DNA from: Streptomyces sp. NBC_00344
GTDB taxonomy: Bacteria; Actinomycetota; Actinomycetes; Streptomycetales; Streptomycetaceae
Length of the DNA stretch: 64,000 bases
NCBI RefSeq assembly: GCF_036088315.1
Contig: NZ_CP107996.1
Coordinates: 3,366,501-3,430,500 of the forward strand
Direction of reading: 5' to 3'
Under the pieces are notes generated by a model. That model was not told the DNA's origin. It saw nothing but the letters and a program-made list of their open reading frames with translations, and did no database searches. The position numbers and the translations under genes are program-made. The stretch's first letter is position 1. Each line of letters starts with the position of its first letter. Positions 6,739 through 15,603 of this stretch are shown piece after piece.

Positions 6739-7703
6739 GGTGCGTCCCCGCCGTGCGGGCCGGCCGGCGCGAGCTGGAAGGACATCCGGGTCACGGCGAC
6801 ACCGTCCTGCACGCATTCCATGTCGGTCCACCGCTCGCCGTGGCGCGCCACGATCCTGGTCTCCCGGTCGAGTTCGGCGAAGTGGCCGAAGGTCGCTCGC
6901 ACCCCTGTCACCACCTGATCCGTGACCCGCTGTGCACTGGCCAGCGCCAGCTGCCGGCCGGCCTCGATGAGCACCATCGCCGGGTAGTGGTCGTAGTCGT
7001 GGTCGAAGAGGCCCGGATTCGCGAAGTCGGGGGCCAGCGCCGCGGTGACGCCACTCGCCTCCGTCCGCAGGTCGGCGAGCACCACGTTGGTGGCCTGGGT
7101 TCTGGCCACGTCCCCCGCCGGGATCAGGTCCGCCCGCCGGGCGGGCCCGGAGCGCAGTCCGGAGCGCAGTCCCGCGGTCGTCGGCGCGGTCGAGCCCTCG
7201 CGCTGGTAGGCCCGCAGCTCCTCGTAGCTGCCCTTGGGTACGCCCTGCACCGCCATCGACGTACGCAGCACCATCCGGCCCGAGGTGTCCGTGCCGCGCT
7301 GGGTGTACCTGACCTGCTTCGGTGTGCCGTCCCTGCGGAGCCTGAGCTCGTCGAAGGCCGTCTCGATCGTCAACTCGCCTTCGCCGCTCGCCAGGGCCGC
7401 CGGATCGGTGATCGCCACATCGATCGAGTTGAAGAAGAACGCGATGTCGCTCGAGAGGCCCTCGAACTCGTGCGCCGCGCTCAGCGCGGCCTGCCGGCCG
7501 GCTTCGATGAGCAGCAGTACGTCCAGCCGCCGTGTCCCGACGTGGTCGAGGTAGTACGGGCTGATGCCGGTGGTGACGGTCGTACTGCCGTACTCGCCCT
7601 CTGCCGCGCGCCAGGGCGGCGACACGAGGATCTCCGCCTCGTTGGCGCGGTGGACCAGGTCCCGCCGTACCCGTGTGTTCGTCATGGTCACGGCCGTGGT
7701 CAT
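6735..7703 (-). CDS. AfsA-family double-hotdog protein inside the polyketide operon
   Basis: This 322-residue protein has the two hotdog repeats of the A-factor synthase family. Each carries the conserved ExxRQ signature: LLLIEAGRQAAL (Glu67, Arg70) and MVLIEAGRQLAL (Glu247, Arg250), the second after HDYDHYP. AfsA enzymes condense a beta-ketoacyl thioester with dihydroxyacetone phosphate. Here the gene sits between the chain-length-factor gene and a HAD gene, with ATGA overlaps on both sides, so it is made with the synthase rather than with the signalling genes at 17-24 kb. I infer that it offloads the polyketide onto a C3 phosphate to form a butenolide. A noncanonical dehydratase role is the main alternative. 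Confidence 0.85.
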   Translation of the reverse strand: MTTAVTMTNTRVRRDLVHRANEAEILVSPPWRAAEGEYGSTTVTTGISPYYLDHVGTRRLDVLLLIEAGRQAALSAAHEFEGLSSDIAFFFNSIDVAITDPAALASGEGELTIETAFDELRLRRDGTPKQVRYTQRGTDTSGRMVLRTSMAVQGVPKGSYEELRAYQREGSTAPTTAGLRSGLRSGPARRADLIPAGDVARTQATNVVLADLRTEASGVTAALAPDFANPGLFDHDYDHYPAMVLIEAGRQLALASAQRVTDQVVTGVRATFGHFAELDRETRIVARHGERWTDMECVQDGVAVTRMSFQLAPAGPHGGDAP

Positions 7704-8797
7704 GCGTGCCCCCCGATGGTGAGGAGTGCCGCGGCCACGGCTCCCGAGTCGTCGATGCCGGTGATCAGTACTCCGGTGCCGGGCCGCCCCAGCGCCACCG
7801 CGGCGGCGATCTGCATGGCGCCCAGGGCGCCGCCGCACTCGCCGACCGCCGTGCGCACGTCCACGCGTTCGCCGTCGATCTGCTCCAGGGCTGCCGCTTC
7901 GCTCTGCTCCTGCACCGTTCCGACGGCACCGGGCAGGACCAGCCGTACGTCGACTCCCGCGGCCGCACCGGCCTCCTGCGCTCGGGTGACCGCGCGGCGC
8001 AGCGCGGCGGTGTACCCGGCCTGGGTGCGGTCCGGCGCGAACATCACCTCGCAGGCCGTCACGGTGGCCAGCGCCTGCGGTGCGTCCGGTCCCGAGGGCT
8101 CCAGTGCGACCATGGCCGCGCCCTCGCCGATGACGACGGACTCGTCCACGTCCTTCTTCAGCCGGGTCCCCCACGCTGTGTGGGGCGACAGTTCCTCGAC
8201 GCCGCCGACGAGCATCCGCTGCGCGTGACCGCAGCGGATGAGCCGTGCGGCGTAGCGCAGCGCGGACAGTGCGCTGACGCTGCCGTTGGCCAGGGTGGAG
8301 TTCGGCCCGCGGAACTGGTGCCAGATCGCGATCTGGCTGGCGCAGCAGTTCATCGTGGTGTTGGGGAAGGCCGCCGGGTTGACCAGGTCGATCCCCCTGC
8401 CCCGGATGATGTCGATGTCCAGGTCCACGCTGCTGCGGAGGCTGCCGACGACGGTCCCCATCGCGATCCCGGTCGACTCCCAGGACGCGTCGGTGATGGC
8501 AGCCCGCTCGCTCAGGTCGCGCTTGAGCAGCGTGCTGGCCGCCAGCCCGAGTGCGGTGGTCCTGTCGAGGTTCTTCGTACCCTTCCTGGGAACGAAGTCG
8601 GTGATCTTGAAGTCGGGCACGCCGGCCACCCGGCCGGGGAGACCCTCGTAGTACTCGGCGTCGGCGGCGGGTGGTTCAATGCCCGCCCCGGTGCCGATGC
8701 CGGGGTCGAGCAGCCGGGCGCGCAGGGCGTCCAGGCCGATGCCGGCCGCGGACAGCACCGACACATCAGAGATCTGCAGTTGCTGGGTCGAGGTCAC
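7700..8797 (-). CDS. Ketosynthase-like chain length factor (KSbeta)
   Basis: A 365-residue thiolase-fold protein, shorter than its neighbour, in which the ketosynthase nucleophile is missing. The region equivalent to TACSA reads STLANGSVSALSA (about residues 168-178), and neither catalytic histidine motif is found. This is the hallmark of a chain length factor, which pairs with KSalpha to set chain length. It overlaps the KSalpha stop by ATGA, the usual arrangement that gives equal production of both subunits. The divergent sequence fits the highly reducing type II group better than the aromatic group. Confidence 0.85.
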   Translation of the reverse strand: MTSTQQLQISDVSVLSAAGIGLDALRARLLDPGIGTGAGIEPPAADAEYYEGLPGRVAGVPDFKITDFVPRKGTKNLDRTTALGLAASTLLKRDLSERAAITDASWESTGIAMGTVVGSLRSSVDLDIDIIRGRGIDLVNPAAFPNTTMNCCASQIAIWHQFRGPNSTLANGSVSALSALRYAARLIRCGHAQRMLVGGVEELSPHTAWGTRLKKDVDESVVIGEGAAMVALEPSGPDAPQALATVTACEVMFAPDRTQAGYTAALRRAVTRAQEAGAAAGVDVRLVLPGAVGTVQEQSEAAALEQIDGERVDVRTAVGECGGALGAMQIAAAVALGRPGTGVLITGIDDSGAVAAALLTIGGHA

Positions 8798-10047
8798 GGT
8801 CGGTTCCCCCCTGCGCCGACCGGCTCGCGGTCGAAATACGCTCCGAAAATGGTGATGGCGTTGTTGCCGCCGAACGCGAAGCCGTGGTTCTGGGCGACGC
8901 GGATCTCGGTGGCCGGTGTGCCCGAGCCGACGAAGTCGATGTCGTCGCCGAATGCCGGGTCGACGGTGCGCAAGTTGATGGTCGGCGGCAGGAAGGACTC
9001 CTCGATCGCCTTGCAGCAGGCGATCGCGCCGAACCCGCTGGCCGCGCCCATCGTGTGCCCGAGCATCGACTTGATGGAGCTCATCGGCGGGTGTGCGTCG
9101 CCGAACACCAGCCGGGTGGCGGTGACTTCCGTGATGTCGTTGGTCGGGGTGCCCGTGCCGTGGGCGCAGACATAGTCCACGTCAGCGGCGTCGATGCCAC
9201 TGTTCGCGTGGGCCTTGCGGATGCACGCGGCGATGCTCTCCGCGTCCGGGTGCACGATGTGGTGGGCATCGCAGCTGAGCCCGTAGCCGAGCAGCTCCGC
9301 GTAGATGTGCGCGCCGCGCCGCTGGGCGTGTTCGAGCTCTTCCAGGACCAGTACCGCGCCGCCTTCGGCGGTGACGATGCCGCTGCGGTCCCGGTCGAAC
9401 GGCCGGGCAACGTCGTCGGCCACCGCGCCGAGGCTGAGGAACCCCGCGTGGGTGAAACGGTTGACGCTGTCGGCGCCGCCCGCCACCATCACGTCGGACT
9501 CACCGGCGATGATCTTGTCGGCGGCGCTGCCGATGGCGTAGTTGGCGGCGGAGCAGGCGGTCGGGATGACCACCGTCTCCCCGTGCAGGCCCAGTTCCAC
9601 CGACACGGCCGCGGCGATGTTGCCTGCAGGGACCTTGCGGACCAGGTCGGCCGAGATCGTACGGGGACCGCCGTCGAGCCATTGGTGCGTCAGCGTGTCG
9701 ACCGAGGGGGCCTCGCCGTTGGTGGTACCGATGATCGCACCCGTCGTCGCACGGGTGTCGTCGTCGAACTCGATTCCGGCGTCCTGCACCGCCAGGCGGG
9801 CCGCGGCCGCTGCGAAGTGGGCCGTGCGCCCCCAGTCGTCGACGTCGATGACGCGAACGATCGACGCGGGGTCGAAGTCCTGTACCTCGCCCGCCAGATG
9901 GGCGGGAAAGTCCCCGCTGTCGAAGGACTGGATCTCCGATATGCCGCTCTTGCCGGCCTTGATGCCCGAGATGAAGTCGTCGACTCCGGTCCCGATACTG
10001 CTCACGCTTCCTAGGCCGGTCACGACGACCCGGCGGGCGGGCGTCAC
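8794..10047 (-). CDS. Type II polyketide ketosynthase (KSalpha)
   Basis: A complete 417-residue FabF-like ketosynthase with the full Cys-His-His triad: Cys165 in PTACSAAN, His296 in CAHGTGTPTND and His331 in SMLGHTMGAASG. It performs decarboxylative condensation of malonyl-ACP with the growing chain. The ACP gene upstream and the chain-length-factor gene downstream both overlap it by ATGA. The minimal synthase (KS, CLF, ACP) is accompanied by KR and two DH genes and lacks aromatase/cyclase pairs, apart from one SRPBCC gene, so a reduced polyene-type product is expected rather than an aromatic one. Confidence 0.93.
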   Translation of the reverse strand: MTPARRVVVTGLGSVSSIGTGVDDFISGIKAGKSGISEIQSFDSGDFPAHLAGEVQDFDPASIVRVIDVDDWGRTAHFAAAAARLAVQDAGIEFDDDTRATTGAIIGTTNGEAPSVDTLTHQWLDGGPRTISADLVRKVPAGNIAAAVSVELGLHGETVVIPTACSAANYAIGSAADKIIAGESDVMVAGGADSVNRFTHAGFLSLGAVADDVARPFDRDRSGIVTAEGGAVLVLEELEHAQRRGAHIYAELLGYGLSCDAHHIVHPDAESIAACIRKAHANSGIDAADVDYVCAHGTGTPTNDITEVTATRLVFGDAHPPMSSIKSMLGHTMGAASGFGAIACCKAIEESFLPPTINLRTVDPAFGDDIDFVGSGTPATEIRVAQNHGFAFGGNNAITIFGAYFDREPVGAGGNRP

Positions 10048-10322
10048 TGGTCGCCGCCCTTGGCGTCACGTATGCGGATGATCTGCTGCACCAGCAGGTC
10101 GACGGTGCGCAGGTCGACGGCCAGCTCGCGGGGCACTCGGATCGAGATTTCCTTGTTCACCCGCGCCAGCACCTGGATCAGCCCGAGGGAGTCGGCACCG
10201 TAGATGTCGATCAGGTCGGCGTGCACGTCGACCTCGGCCGGCTCGATGTCGAGTTCGAGCTCGTCGACGATGATGTCGAGTGTGGTGTCGCGGACGACCG
10301 TGTCGGAGATTTCGGTCAGCAT
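10044..10322 (-). CDS. Acyl carrier protein
   Basis: A 92-residue acyl carrier protein. The phosphopantetheine attachment serine is Ser45 in the segment DIYGADSLGLIQVL, followed by helix III and a Lys/Asp-rich end. It carries starter, extender and growing chain for the synthase encoded next to it. The ATG at 10322 was chosen because the ACP fold starts there. Upstream in-frame sequence belongs to the gap after the KASIII gene. The stop overlaps the KSalpha start (ATGA). Confidence 0.9.
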   Translation of the reverse strand: MLTEISDTVVRDTTLDIIVDELELDIEPAEVDVHADLIDIYGADSLGLIQVLARVNKEISIRVPRELAVDLRTVDLLVQQIIRIRDAKGGDQ

Positions 10323-10401
10323 GTTTCTACCCGTTTCGTAAAGTGAATTGGCGAGATCGGTGAGAAAAGGAGTGGAGCCGTTTCGGAGAGGTGACCGTTT
10401 T

Positions 10402-11439
10402 TCAGGACACCGACTCCAGTACGAGGCACGACCACGTATAGCCACCACCGGCATTCACGACGATGCAGATGTCGCCGGGTTCCAGCGCCGGGTCGTGGTA
10501 CATGTCCTCGATGTTCGCGCCCACATCGGCGACGCCGAGATGGGCCGTCCGGTCTCCCCACCACTTCAGCTTTCCGTTGCCGAAGAAGGGGGACAGTTGC
10601 GCGCGGTACACGGTTTCGAAGATCTTGCCGCTCAACCGTGGTACCGATACGGCGCGGATGCGGTCCTCACTGCCGTCGAGGCCGGCTTCTTCGAGGGCCT
10701 GGGTGACGCATCCGATCAGCGACGCGCTGGACCTCTCGATGAATCCGCCCATGCCGTATTCCGTGAGATACGCCTTCTTGGCCGCCTTGAGATCTACTGT
10801 GCCGCCTTCTCGCAGAGCGGGGCCGGGAGTCGGTTCGAACCCGGCCCTGTTCATCTCTTCGAGCTCCGGGGCGGCCTTACTGGCGATCGACAGGATGCGG
10901 AAGGAATTCCGCTCGGCCGGCTCACGGGAGACGAGCAGGGCGGTTCCGGCATCGCCGTGCACGCAGCCGTAGTTCAGATTCCAGCGGTCCACCTGCGGAA
11001 GCCGCATCGCGTCGGCCGTCGTGACCGCGGACACCTTGATCGACGCGTCGGCACGCATCGACCTGGTGATGAGCTCAAGTGCCGCCATGGGCGCGTTGCA
11101 GCCCTGGGACAGATTCATCGGGACGGCACTCAGCGCGTCGTTCTGGTGCGCCACGTAATGTGCCGCGCTCCAGATGTCGAAGCCCTGGTGCCACCAGCCG
11201 CAGTGCACGAGGAAGCCGATGTCGGCGGGGTCGGTGCCGCCGGACTTCAGTGCCGAACGCAGTGCGTCGACGGCCATGAACGCGGCCGGAGCCTCCTCTT
11301 CGAAGACCGGCACGCTCGGGTTCCCGAGGGTCTCGTCGTAGTCGCTGATGAGCCCTTCCGACAGAGCCTCGTCCACCGGAACCCGCCGGGCCGGGTAGGA
11401 CACTGCATTGCCGTTGAGGAACAGATCTCCTATGAACAT
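10402..11439 (-). CDS. KASIII-like acyl transferase/ketosynthase (chain priming)
   Basis: A 345-residue FabH-superfamily protein. The acyl-binding cysteine is clear (Cys114 in MNLSQGCNAPMAAL) and the C-terminal GGGYTWSCLVL resembles the FabH GGGLTWG. The FabH HQAN histidine position seems to read VPRLSGK, and the GNTS asparagine region reads HLGVADVG, so the rest of the triad is altered. Such variants include starter-unit acyltransferases as well as condensing enzymes. By position it probably selects or loads the starter. The bkd operon 10 kb away could supply branched acyl-CoAs, but that link is speculative. Confidence 0.8.
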   Translation of the reverse strand: MFIGDLFLNGNAVSYPARRVPVDEALSEGLISDYDETLGNPSVPVFEEEAPAAFMAVDALRSALKSGGTDPADIGFLVHCGWWHQGFDIWSAAHYVAHQNDALSAVPMNLSQGCNAPMAALELITRSMRADASIKVSAVTTADAMRLPQVDRWNLNYGCVHGDAGTALLVSREPAERNSFRILSIASKAAPELEEMNRAGFEPTPGPALREGGTVDLKAAKKAYLTEYGMGGFIERSSASLIGCVTQALEEAGLDGSEDRIRAVSVPRLSGKIFETVYRAQLSPFFGNGKLKWWGDRTAHLGVADVGANIEDMYHDPALEPGDICIVVNAGGGYTWSCLVLESVS

Positions 11440-11502
11440 GTCTGCCTTCCCTGCTTTCCGGGATACGGAGGACGGGCTTGCGATGGCCGTGCGTGGATGA
11501 GT

Positions 11503-12930
11503 TCAGTCGCTGGTCTTCTGGCTCAGGGCCGCACCGCCGAGGAGGCAGATCAGTGCGCCCACCACCAGATAGACAGCGGTGACGATCACGAATCCCAGAT
11601 TCATGCCGCTGCCGGCGCTGACGGAGATGAATACCGCCCCCAGCACCGCGGTGCCTGCGGCGATCGCGGTCTGCTGCGTGGTGGACAGAATCCCGCTGCC
11701 CGCTCCGGCCTGGTCCGGGGGGAGCGAGGAGAGAATCGCGCGGAAGACCGGGGGAATGAAGAGGCCGTTTCCGGCGCCGATCAGGAACATCGGCACGATC
11801 AGCTCGTAGAACCGCACGTCCGGCCACCACAGCCTGACGCCTGCGATCAGCAGGATCAGTCCGACCATCTGGACACCTGTGCCGACCTGCACGGTCCGCA
11901 CTCCGATCCGGCCCATCAGCTTCGGCGCCCGCATCGAGCCCAGGAACGCTCCCACCGCCAGCGGTGCCATGGAGAGGCCCGATTCCACCGCGCTCATGCC
12001 GTTGCCGTTCTGCAGCGCCAGCGGGGCGGCGAAGGAGAATCCACTGAAGACCAGGAATCCGCTGCCGAGAATCAGCAGACCGCGGTTGACCGGACGGATA
12101 CGGACCAGCGAGGGCGGAATCAGCGGGGTGCGTCCGCGCCCCTCCATCCCGCGCTCGTAGCGCCACAGCACCACACCGGCGACGACGGAGAGCAGGATCA
12201 GCGCCCAGCACCACAGTGGCCAGCCCTCCCGCCGCCCGAGGCTGAGCGGGATCAGCAGCGAAAGGATGCCGCCGCCCAGCAGCACGGTGCCGACGATGTC
12301 CATCGTCTGGCCGCCGGCAGCCTTGGTGTTGGGTACCTGCGCCTGCGTCCCGATCATGGCCAGAATCCCGAGCGGGACGTTGACCAGGAAGATCGGCCGC
12401 CAGTCGAGTCCGGCGATGTCCGCCCAGACGAGTACGCCACCGATCAGCTGACCGGCCGCGGCCGAGAGCCCGCCGATGGCTCCGTACAGTCCGACGGCGC
12501 GGGTCTTGGCGCCTTCGGCCAGCGATGTCTGGATGGTGGAGAGTCCCTGCGGTAGCAGGATCGCCGCCGCCACGCCCTGCACCACACGGGCTCCGATGAG
12601 GAATCCGATGCTGGGAGCCAGCCCGCAGGCCAGGGAAGCGATGGTGAAGGACACGATGCCGATCTGCAGCATGCGCCGACGGCCGTAACGGTCGCCGAGC
12701 TTGCCGCCCAGGACCAGGAAGATCGCATACGCGATGACGTAGCCGCTGACAATGAACTGCGACACCGAGGTACCGGTGTGGAGGGTCTTCTGGATCGACG
12801 GCAGCGCCACATTGACGATGGACGCGTCAATCATGGTCAGTGCGGCCGCGATCAGCACCGTGGCCAGCCCGAGCGGGCCCATCGTGGATTGGATTTCGCG
12901 CGGTGGAGACTTTACGTCCACAGTCGCCAT
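11503..12930 (-). CDS. MFS drug exporter (DHA2 / EmrB-QacA type)
   Basis: A 475-residue integral membrane protein, long enough for the 14-helix DHA2 class. It has the diagnostic first-helix segment MIDASIVNVALPSIQ, the loop motif GGKLGDRYGRRR and DWRPIFLVNVPLG after helix six. It most likely exports the cluster's product by proton antiport and may also give self-resistance. It stands between the thioesterase and KASIII genes with short gaps of about 60-85 bases, so it is probably cotranscribed with the synthase genes. Confidence 0.9.
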   Translation of the reverse strand: MATVDVKSPPREIQSTMGPLGLATVLIAAALTMIDASIVNVALPSIQKTLHTGTSVSQFIVSGYVIAYAIFLVLGGKLGDRYGRRRMLQIGIVSFTIASLACGLAPSIGFLIGARVVQGVAAAILLPQGLSTIQTSLAEGAKTRAVGLYGAIGGLSAAAGQLIGGVLVWADIAGLDWRPIFLVNVPLGILAMIGTQAQVPNTKAAGGQTMDIVGTVLLGGGILSLLIPLSLGRREGWPLWCWALILLSVVAGVVLWRYERGMEGRGRTPLIPPSLVRIRPVNRGLLILGSGFLVFSGFSFAAPLALQNGNGMSAVESGLSMAPLAVGAFLGSMRAPKLMGRIGVRTVQVGTGVQMVGLILLIAGVRLWWPDVRFYELIVPMFLIGAGNGLFIPPVFRAILSSLPPDQAGAGSGILSTTQQTAIAAGTAVLGAVFISVSAGSGMNLGFVIVTAVYLVVGALICLLGGAALSQKTSD

Positions 12931-13014
12931 GGACTATTCCTCAATCTTTTTTCTCGTCGGATGGAGCCGGAATTCGCGAACCGAATGGCGCGGGCGGGTC
13001 ACCGAAGGGCGGGG

Positions 13015-13491
13015 CTAGAGGCGTTCCCTGGAGGCATCGCCGAGGTGCTTTCGCAGCGAGGGGCCGATGGCGTAGCACTCCTGCTTCTCCAGGTCGAACA
13101 TCACCATCCTGCTCACCGCTTTGACGCTCACCTTCTTCTCGCTGTCGAGAACTCGGAAGTTGAACTCGAAGCTGGAACGCCTGACATTCGACGTCCACAC
13201 CTCGACATCAACCGGTTCGAGCGAGTACTGAAGAGGTCTCAGGTAACCGATCTCGTGGGACGCGACCACTGCCGTTTCCCCGTCGAATGCGCCACTCGGC
13301 ATCAGCCATCTCATGCGGGCCTCCTCGATGATCCGCACGATTTCGCAGTTGTTGACGTGCCCGTACGAATCGACGTCACCCCACCTGAGTGAGACTGCGA
13401 CGGATGACGGGCCTTCATGGCGCTCGGCACGTCCGGGATCCTGTCTCGGGATCTCCAGGGCTTCGAGCGTCACAGGGGAGTGGATACTCAT
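13015..13491 (-). CDS. Hotdog-fold acyl thioesterase (4HBT family)
   Basis: A 158-residue protein with the 4-hydroxybenzoyl-CoA thioesterase signature RWGDVDSYGHVNNCEIVRIIEEARMRW, in which Asp and His line the active site. It would hydrolyse an acyl-ACP or acyl-CoA thioester, either to release the finished chain or to edit stalled intermediates. If the AfsA-like protein is the true release enzyme, an editing role is more likely. The first 25 residues are a variable extension. It precedes the exporter gene on the same strand. Confidence 0.85.
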   Translation of the reverse strand: MSIHSPVTLEALEIPRQDPGRAERHEGPSSVAVSLRWGDVDSYGHVNNCEIVRIIEEARMRWLMPSGAFDGETAVVASHEIGYLRPLQYSLEPVDVEVWTSNVRRSSFEFNFRVLDSEKKVSVKAVSRMVMFDLEKQECYAIGPSLRKHLGDASRERL

Positions 13492-13525
13492 CGATCAACC
13501 TCGTCTCAGCGCGGCTGTTCCGCGC

Positions 13526-14731
13526 TCAGCAATAGGCCTGGTACACGAATTGCCGAAGGCGGTTCGTGATCGGAAGGGTGCGCGACGGGTAGAGCTGCGG
13601 AGAAATGAGCGCGGCAACGCCCGACGCGGGGTCGACGAAGAAGTTGGAACTGCTCATCGAGAGCCAGAAGTACTCGCCCTCGCGGGTCAGCATGTGGCTC
13701 TCCTGCGGCGACACCACGGTCATGAAGCCCAGCCCGAAGCCGGCGGCCGGCATCAGCTCGTTGACGGCGGGAACGGGCCAGGTGCCGAAACCGGCGCCGA
13801 GCGGGACGTTCCCCGGCAGGTGGTTGCTGCGGACCGACTCGACGGTCAGGGGCGACAGGACGTAGTCGGACGTGCCCCGGATCCTGCCGTTGTTCGCCAG
13901 CATGCCGAGGAACTCCATGTAGTCCGCGACGGTGGTGTAGATACCGCCGCCGCCGGACATGAAGACCGGATCGTCGGTGTTGTAGACGCTCGCCGGCGCG
14001 TTGTGCTCGATGCCGTCGGCGGTCGGGCTGTAGATCTCCGCGTAACGGTCCTTCTTACTGGCGTCCACCCGGAAGTCGGTGTCGTGCAGGCCCAGCGGCT
14101 CGAACAGCGACTCCTTCATGTAGACATCGAGGCGCTTGCCGGAGATCACCTCGATGACCCGGCCGAGTACATCGGTGCTCACGCCGTAGTTCCAGGCGGT
14201 GCCCGGCTGGAAGCGCAGCGGGAAGGACGCCCACTTCTCGACGGCTTCGGCGAGGTCGGCGCCGGGAGGCGCCTCCACGGTGTAACCCTCGTTCACATAG
14301 AGCGTGTCCACCGCGTGCGACTGGTGCGCGCCGTAGCCGAGGCCCGAGGTGTGGGTCAGCAGGTGCCAGATCCGCATGGGCTCCACGAGCCCCTCGGTGA
14401 TGGGGGCCGCGGGCAGGCCGGCACGGTAGACGCGGAGGTTCTCGAAGGCGGGCAGATAGTCCGCCACCGGGTCGTTCAGCCCGACCAGGCCCTTCTCGAC
14501 GAGGGTCATGAAGGCGACCGACGTCATCGGCTTGCTCAGCGACCACGTGCGGAAGATGCTGTCCGCCTGCATCGGGATACCTGCGGCGATGTTCGCCATG
14601 CCGCCTGCGGACTCGTACGTGGTCTCTCCGTACTGGGAAACCATGCAGGACCATCCGGGGATCCTTCCTTCGTCCGTCAAACGGCCGAAGTAGTCCCCCA
14701 GACCCGACAGACGATCCGTCCTGAGCTCCAT
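13526..14731 (-). CDS. Serine hydrolase of the class C beta-lactamase/esterase family
   Basis: A 401-residue cytoplasmic-looking protein without a signal peptide. It carries the SxxK nucleophile motif (FRTWSLSKPMTSV), an HLLTHTSGLGYG segment and a Tyr motif (WNYGVSTDVLGRVIE), typical of beta-lactamase-fold esterases. Members in secondary metabolism act as esterases, transesterifying acyltransferases or amidases. Here it may acylate, deacylate or hydrolyse the polyketide product. It is the first gene of the long minus-strand run, so the promoter region at 14732-15164 probably drives it. Confidence 0.85.
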   Translation of the reverse strand: MELRTDRLSGLGDYFGRLTDEGRIPGWSCMVSQYGETTYESAGGMANIAAGIPMQADSIFRTWSLSKPMTSVAFMTLVEKGLVGLNDPVADYLPAFENLRVYRAGLPAAPITEGLVEPMRIWHLLTHTSGLGYGAHQSHAVDTLYVNEGYTVEAPPGADLAEAVEKWASFPLRFQPGTAWNYGVSTDVLGRVIEVISGKRLDVYMKESLFEPLGLHDTDFRVDASKKDRYAEIYSPTADGIEHNAPASVYNTDDPVFMSGGGGIYTTVADYMEFLGMLANNGRIRGTSDYVLSPLTVESVRSNHLPGNVPLGAGFGTWPVPAVNELMPAAGFGLGFMTVVSPQESHMLTREGEYFWLSMSSSNFFVDPASGVAALISPQLYPSRTLPITNRLRQFVYQAYC

Positions 14732-15164
14732 ACTGATTTTTTCCTTCCGCTGTGTGCCCTGGAGACCAGTGAATCCGGGCGAATTTCAGGCCTTGCCGCA
14801 ATCCAGGGAATCCCGCGACCGGTGATACTGCGATACCGCCGGGAATGCGTGCGTCTTGAGTGTTCCGACTGCGGGGCCACTACCGATCAAGCAGAGATGG
14901 CTGGAGAGAGGTCGCTGCACTGCGACTCGGGCCGATGAACTCAGCCAATCTCTCGACCACACCTGAAGGTTATGGCGTTCCCAGCAGGTTTTCGGTCTCA
15001 TGGGCCGGAACTGCACCCTAGGATGCAGCGACTGTTTTCTGCGTTCAGTGGATTGCACTGCTTACTCGGTAAATCCATGCGCTATCCGGCTGCGGCGCGG
15101 TTTTGCGCACCTCGATTACCGGGCGAACCGCAGTTTCCGGCATCGTCCGGTGGTACGGGGCGGG
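14732..15164. promoter_or_regulatory. 433-bp non-coding region ahead of the polyketide operon
   Basis: No convincing gene was found. The region separates the PPOX gene's stop from the first gene of the polyketide run and is less GC-rich than its surroundings around 14970-15090. It should contain the main operon promoter. Its most striking element is the palindrome at 15011-15028. I saw no copy of the ARE-like motif found at 17-23 kb. Confidence 0.6.
15011..15028. promoter_or_regulatory. 18-bp near-perfect palindrome, candidate operator
   Basis: CTGCACCCTAGGATGCAG reads the same on both strands except for one symmetric pair. It lies about 280 bases upstream of the first gene of the polyketide operon in otherwise non-coding DNA, so a regulator dimer site is plausible. 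The regulator is not known. Confidence 0.45.
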
Positions 15165-15557
15165 TCACTGGTAGGTCGTGTGGTGCGGCTTGACGCCGAA
15201 CATGACGCGGCTGGGGTCCTCCTCGTCCACGGGGGCGTCCAGGTGCAGCCCGTAACGGTCGGCGAGCCGGAAGAAGCCGGCCGCCGAGGGGTCGGACTCC
15301 ACCCGGTCCACGACACCGCGCACTTCGAGGTACCTGTAGGGCTGGTCCGGGTCGTTGACGGACACGGAGACCTGCGGGTTCTTGGTCACGTTGCGGTACT
15401 TGAACCGGTCGGTGGAGGTGGTGAACCACAGCAGCTCGCCGTCCCACTCGTACCAGACCGGGTTCACGTGCGGTGTGCCGTCGGGCCTGATGGTGGCCAG
15501 GTGCCCGAACAGGGGGCGGTCCAGCAGGTCGATATGGCTGTCGGGAATGAGTGACAT
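15165..15557 (-). CDS. PPOX-class (F420/FMN-dependent) oxidoreductase
   Basis: A 130-residue split-barrel flavoprotein. The segments FGHLATIRPDGTPHVNPVWYEWDGELLWFTTS, KYRNVTKNPQVSVSV and YLEVRGVVD follow the pattern of actinobacterial PPOX-class F420-dependent enzymes. It probably reduces a small substrate with F420H2 or FMN. It lies 46 bases downstream of a flavin monooxygenase gene on the same strand, so the two may form a redox pair. Whether they modify the polyketide or serve detoxification cannot be told from sequence. Confidence 0.85.
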   Translation of the reverse strand: MSLIPDSHIDLLDRPLFGHLATIRPDGTPHVNPVWYEWDGELLWFTTSTDRFKYRNVTKNPQVSVSVNDPDQPYRYLEVRGVVDRVESDPSAAGFFRLADRYGLHLDAPVDEEDPSRVMFGVKPHHTTYQ

Positions 15558-15603
15558 GGGTGCTCCTGTGGTGATGGTCGGTACGGGTGTCGGGCGGAGG
15601 CAG

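Noticed and set aside
6735..7703. Second hormone synthase for the signalling locus
   Set aside because: It is embedded by ATGA overlaps in the synthase operon, far from the receptor genes and without an ARE-like site, so a biosynthetic role is more likely.
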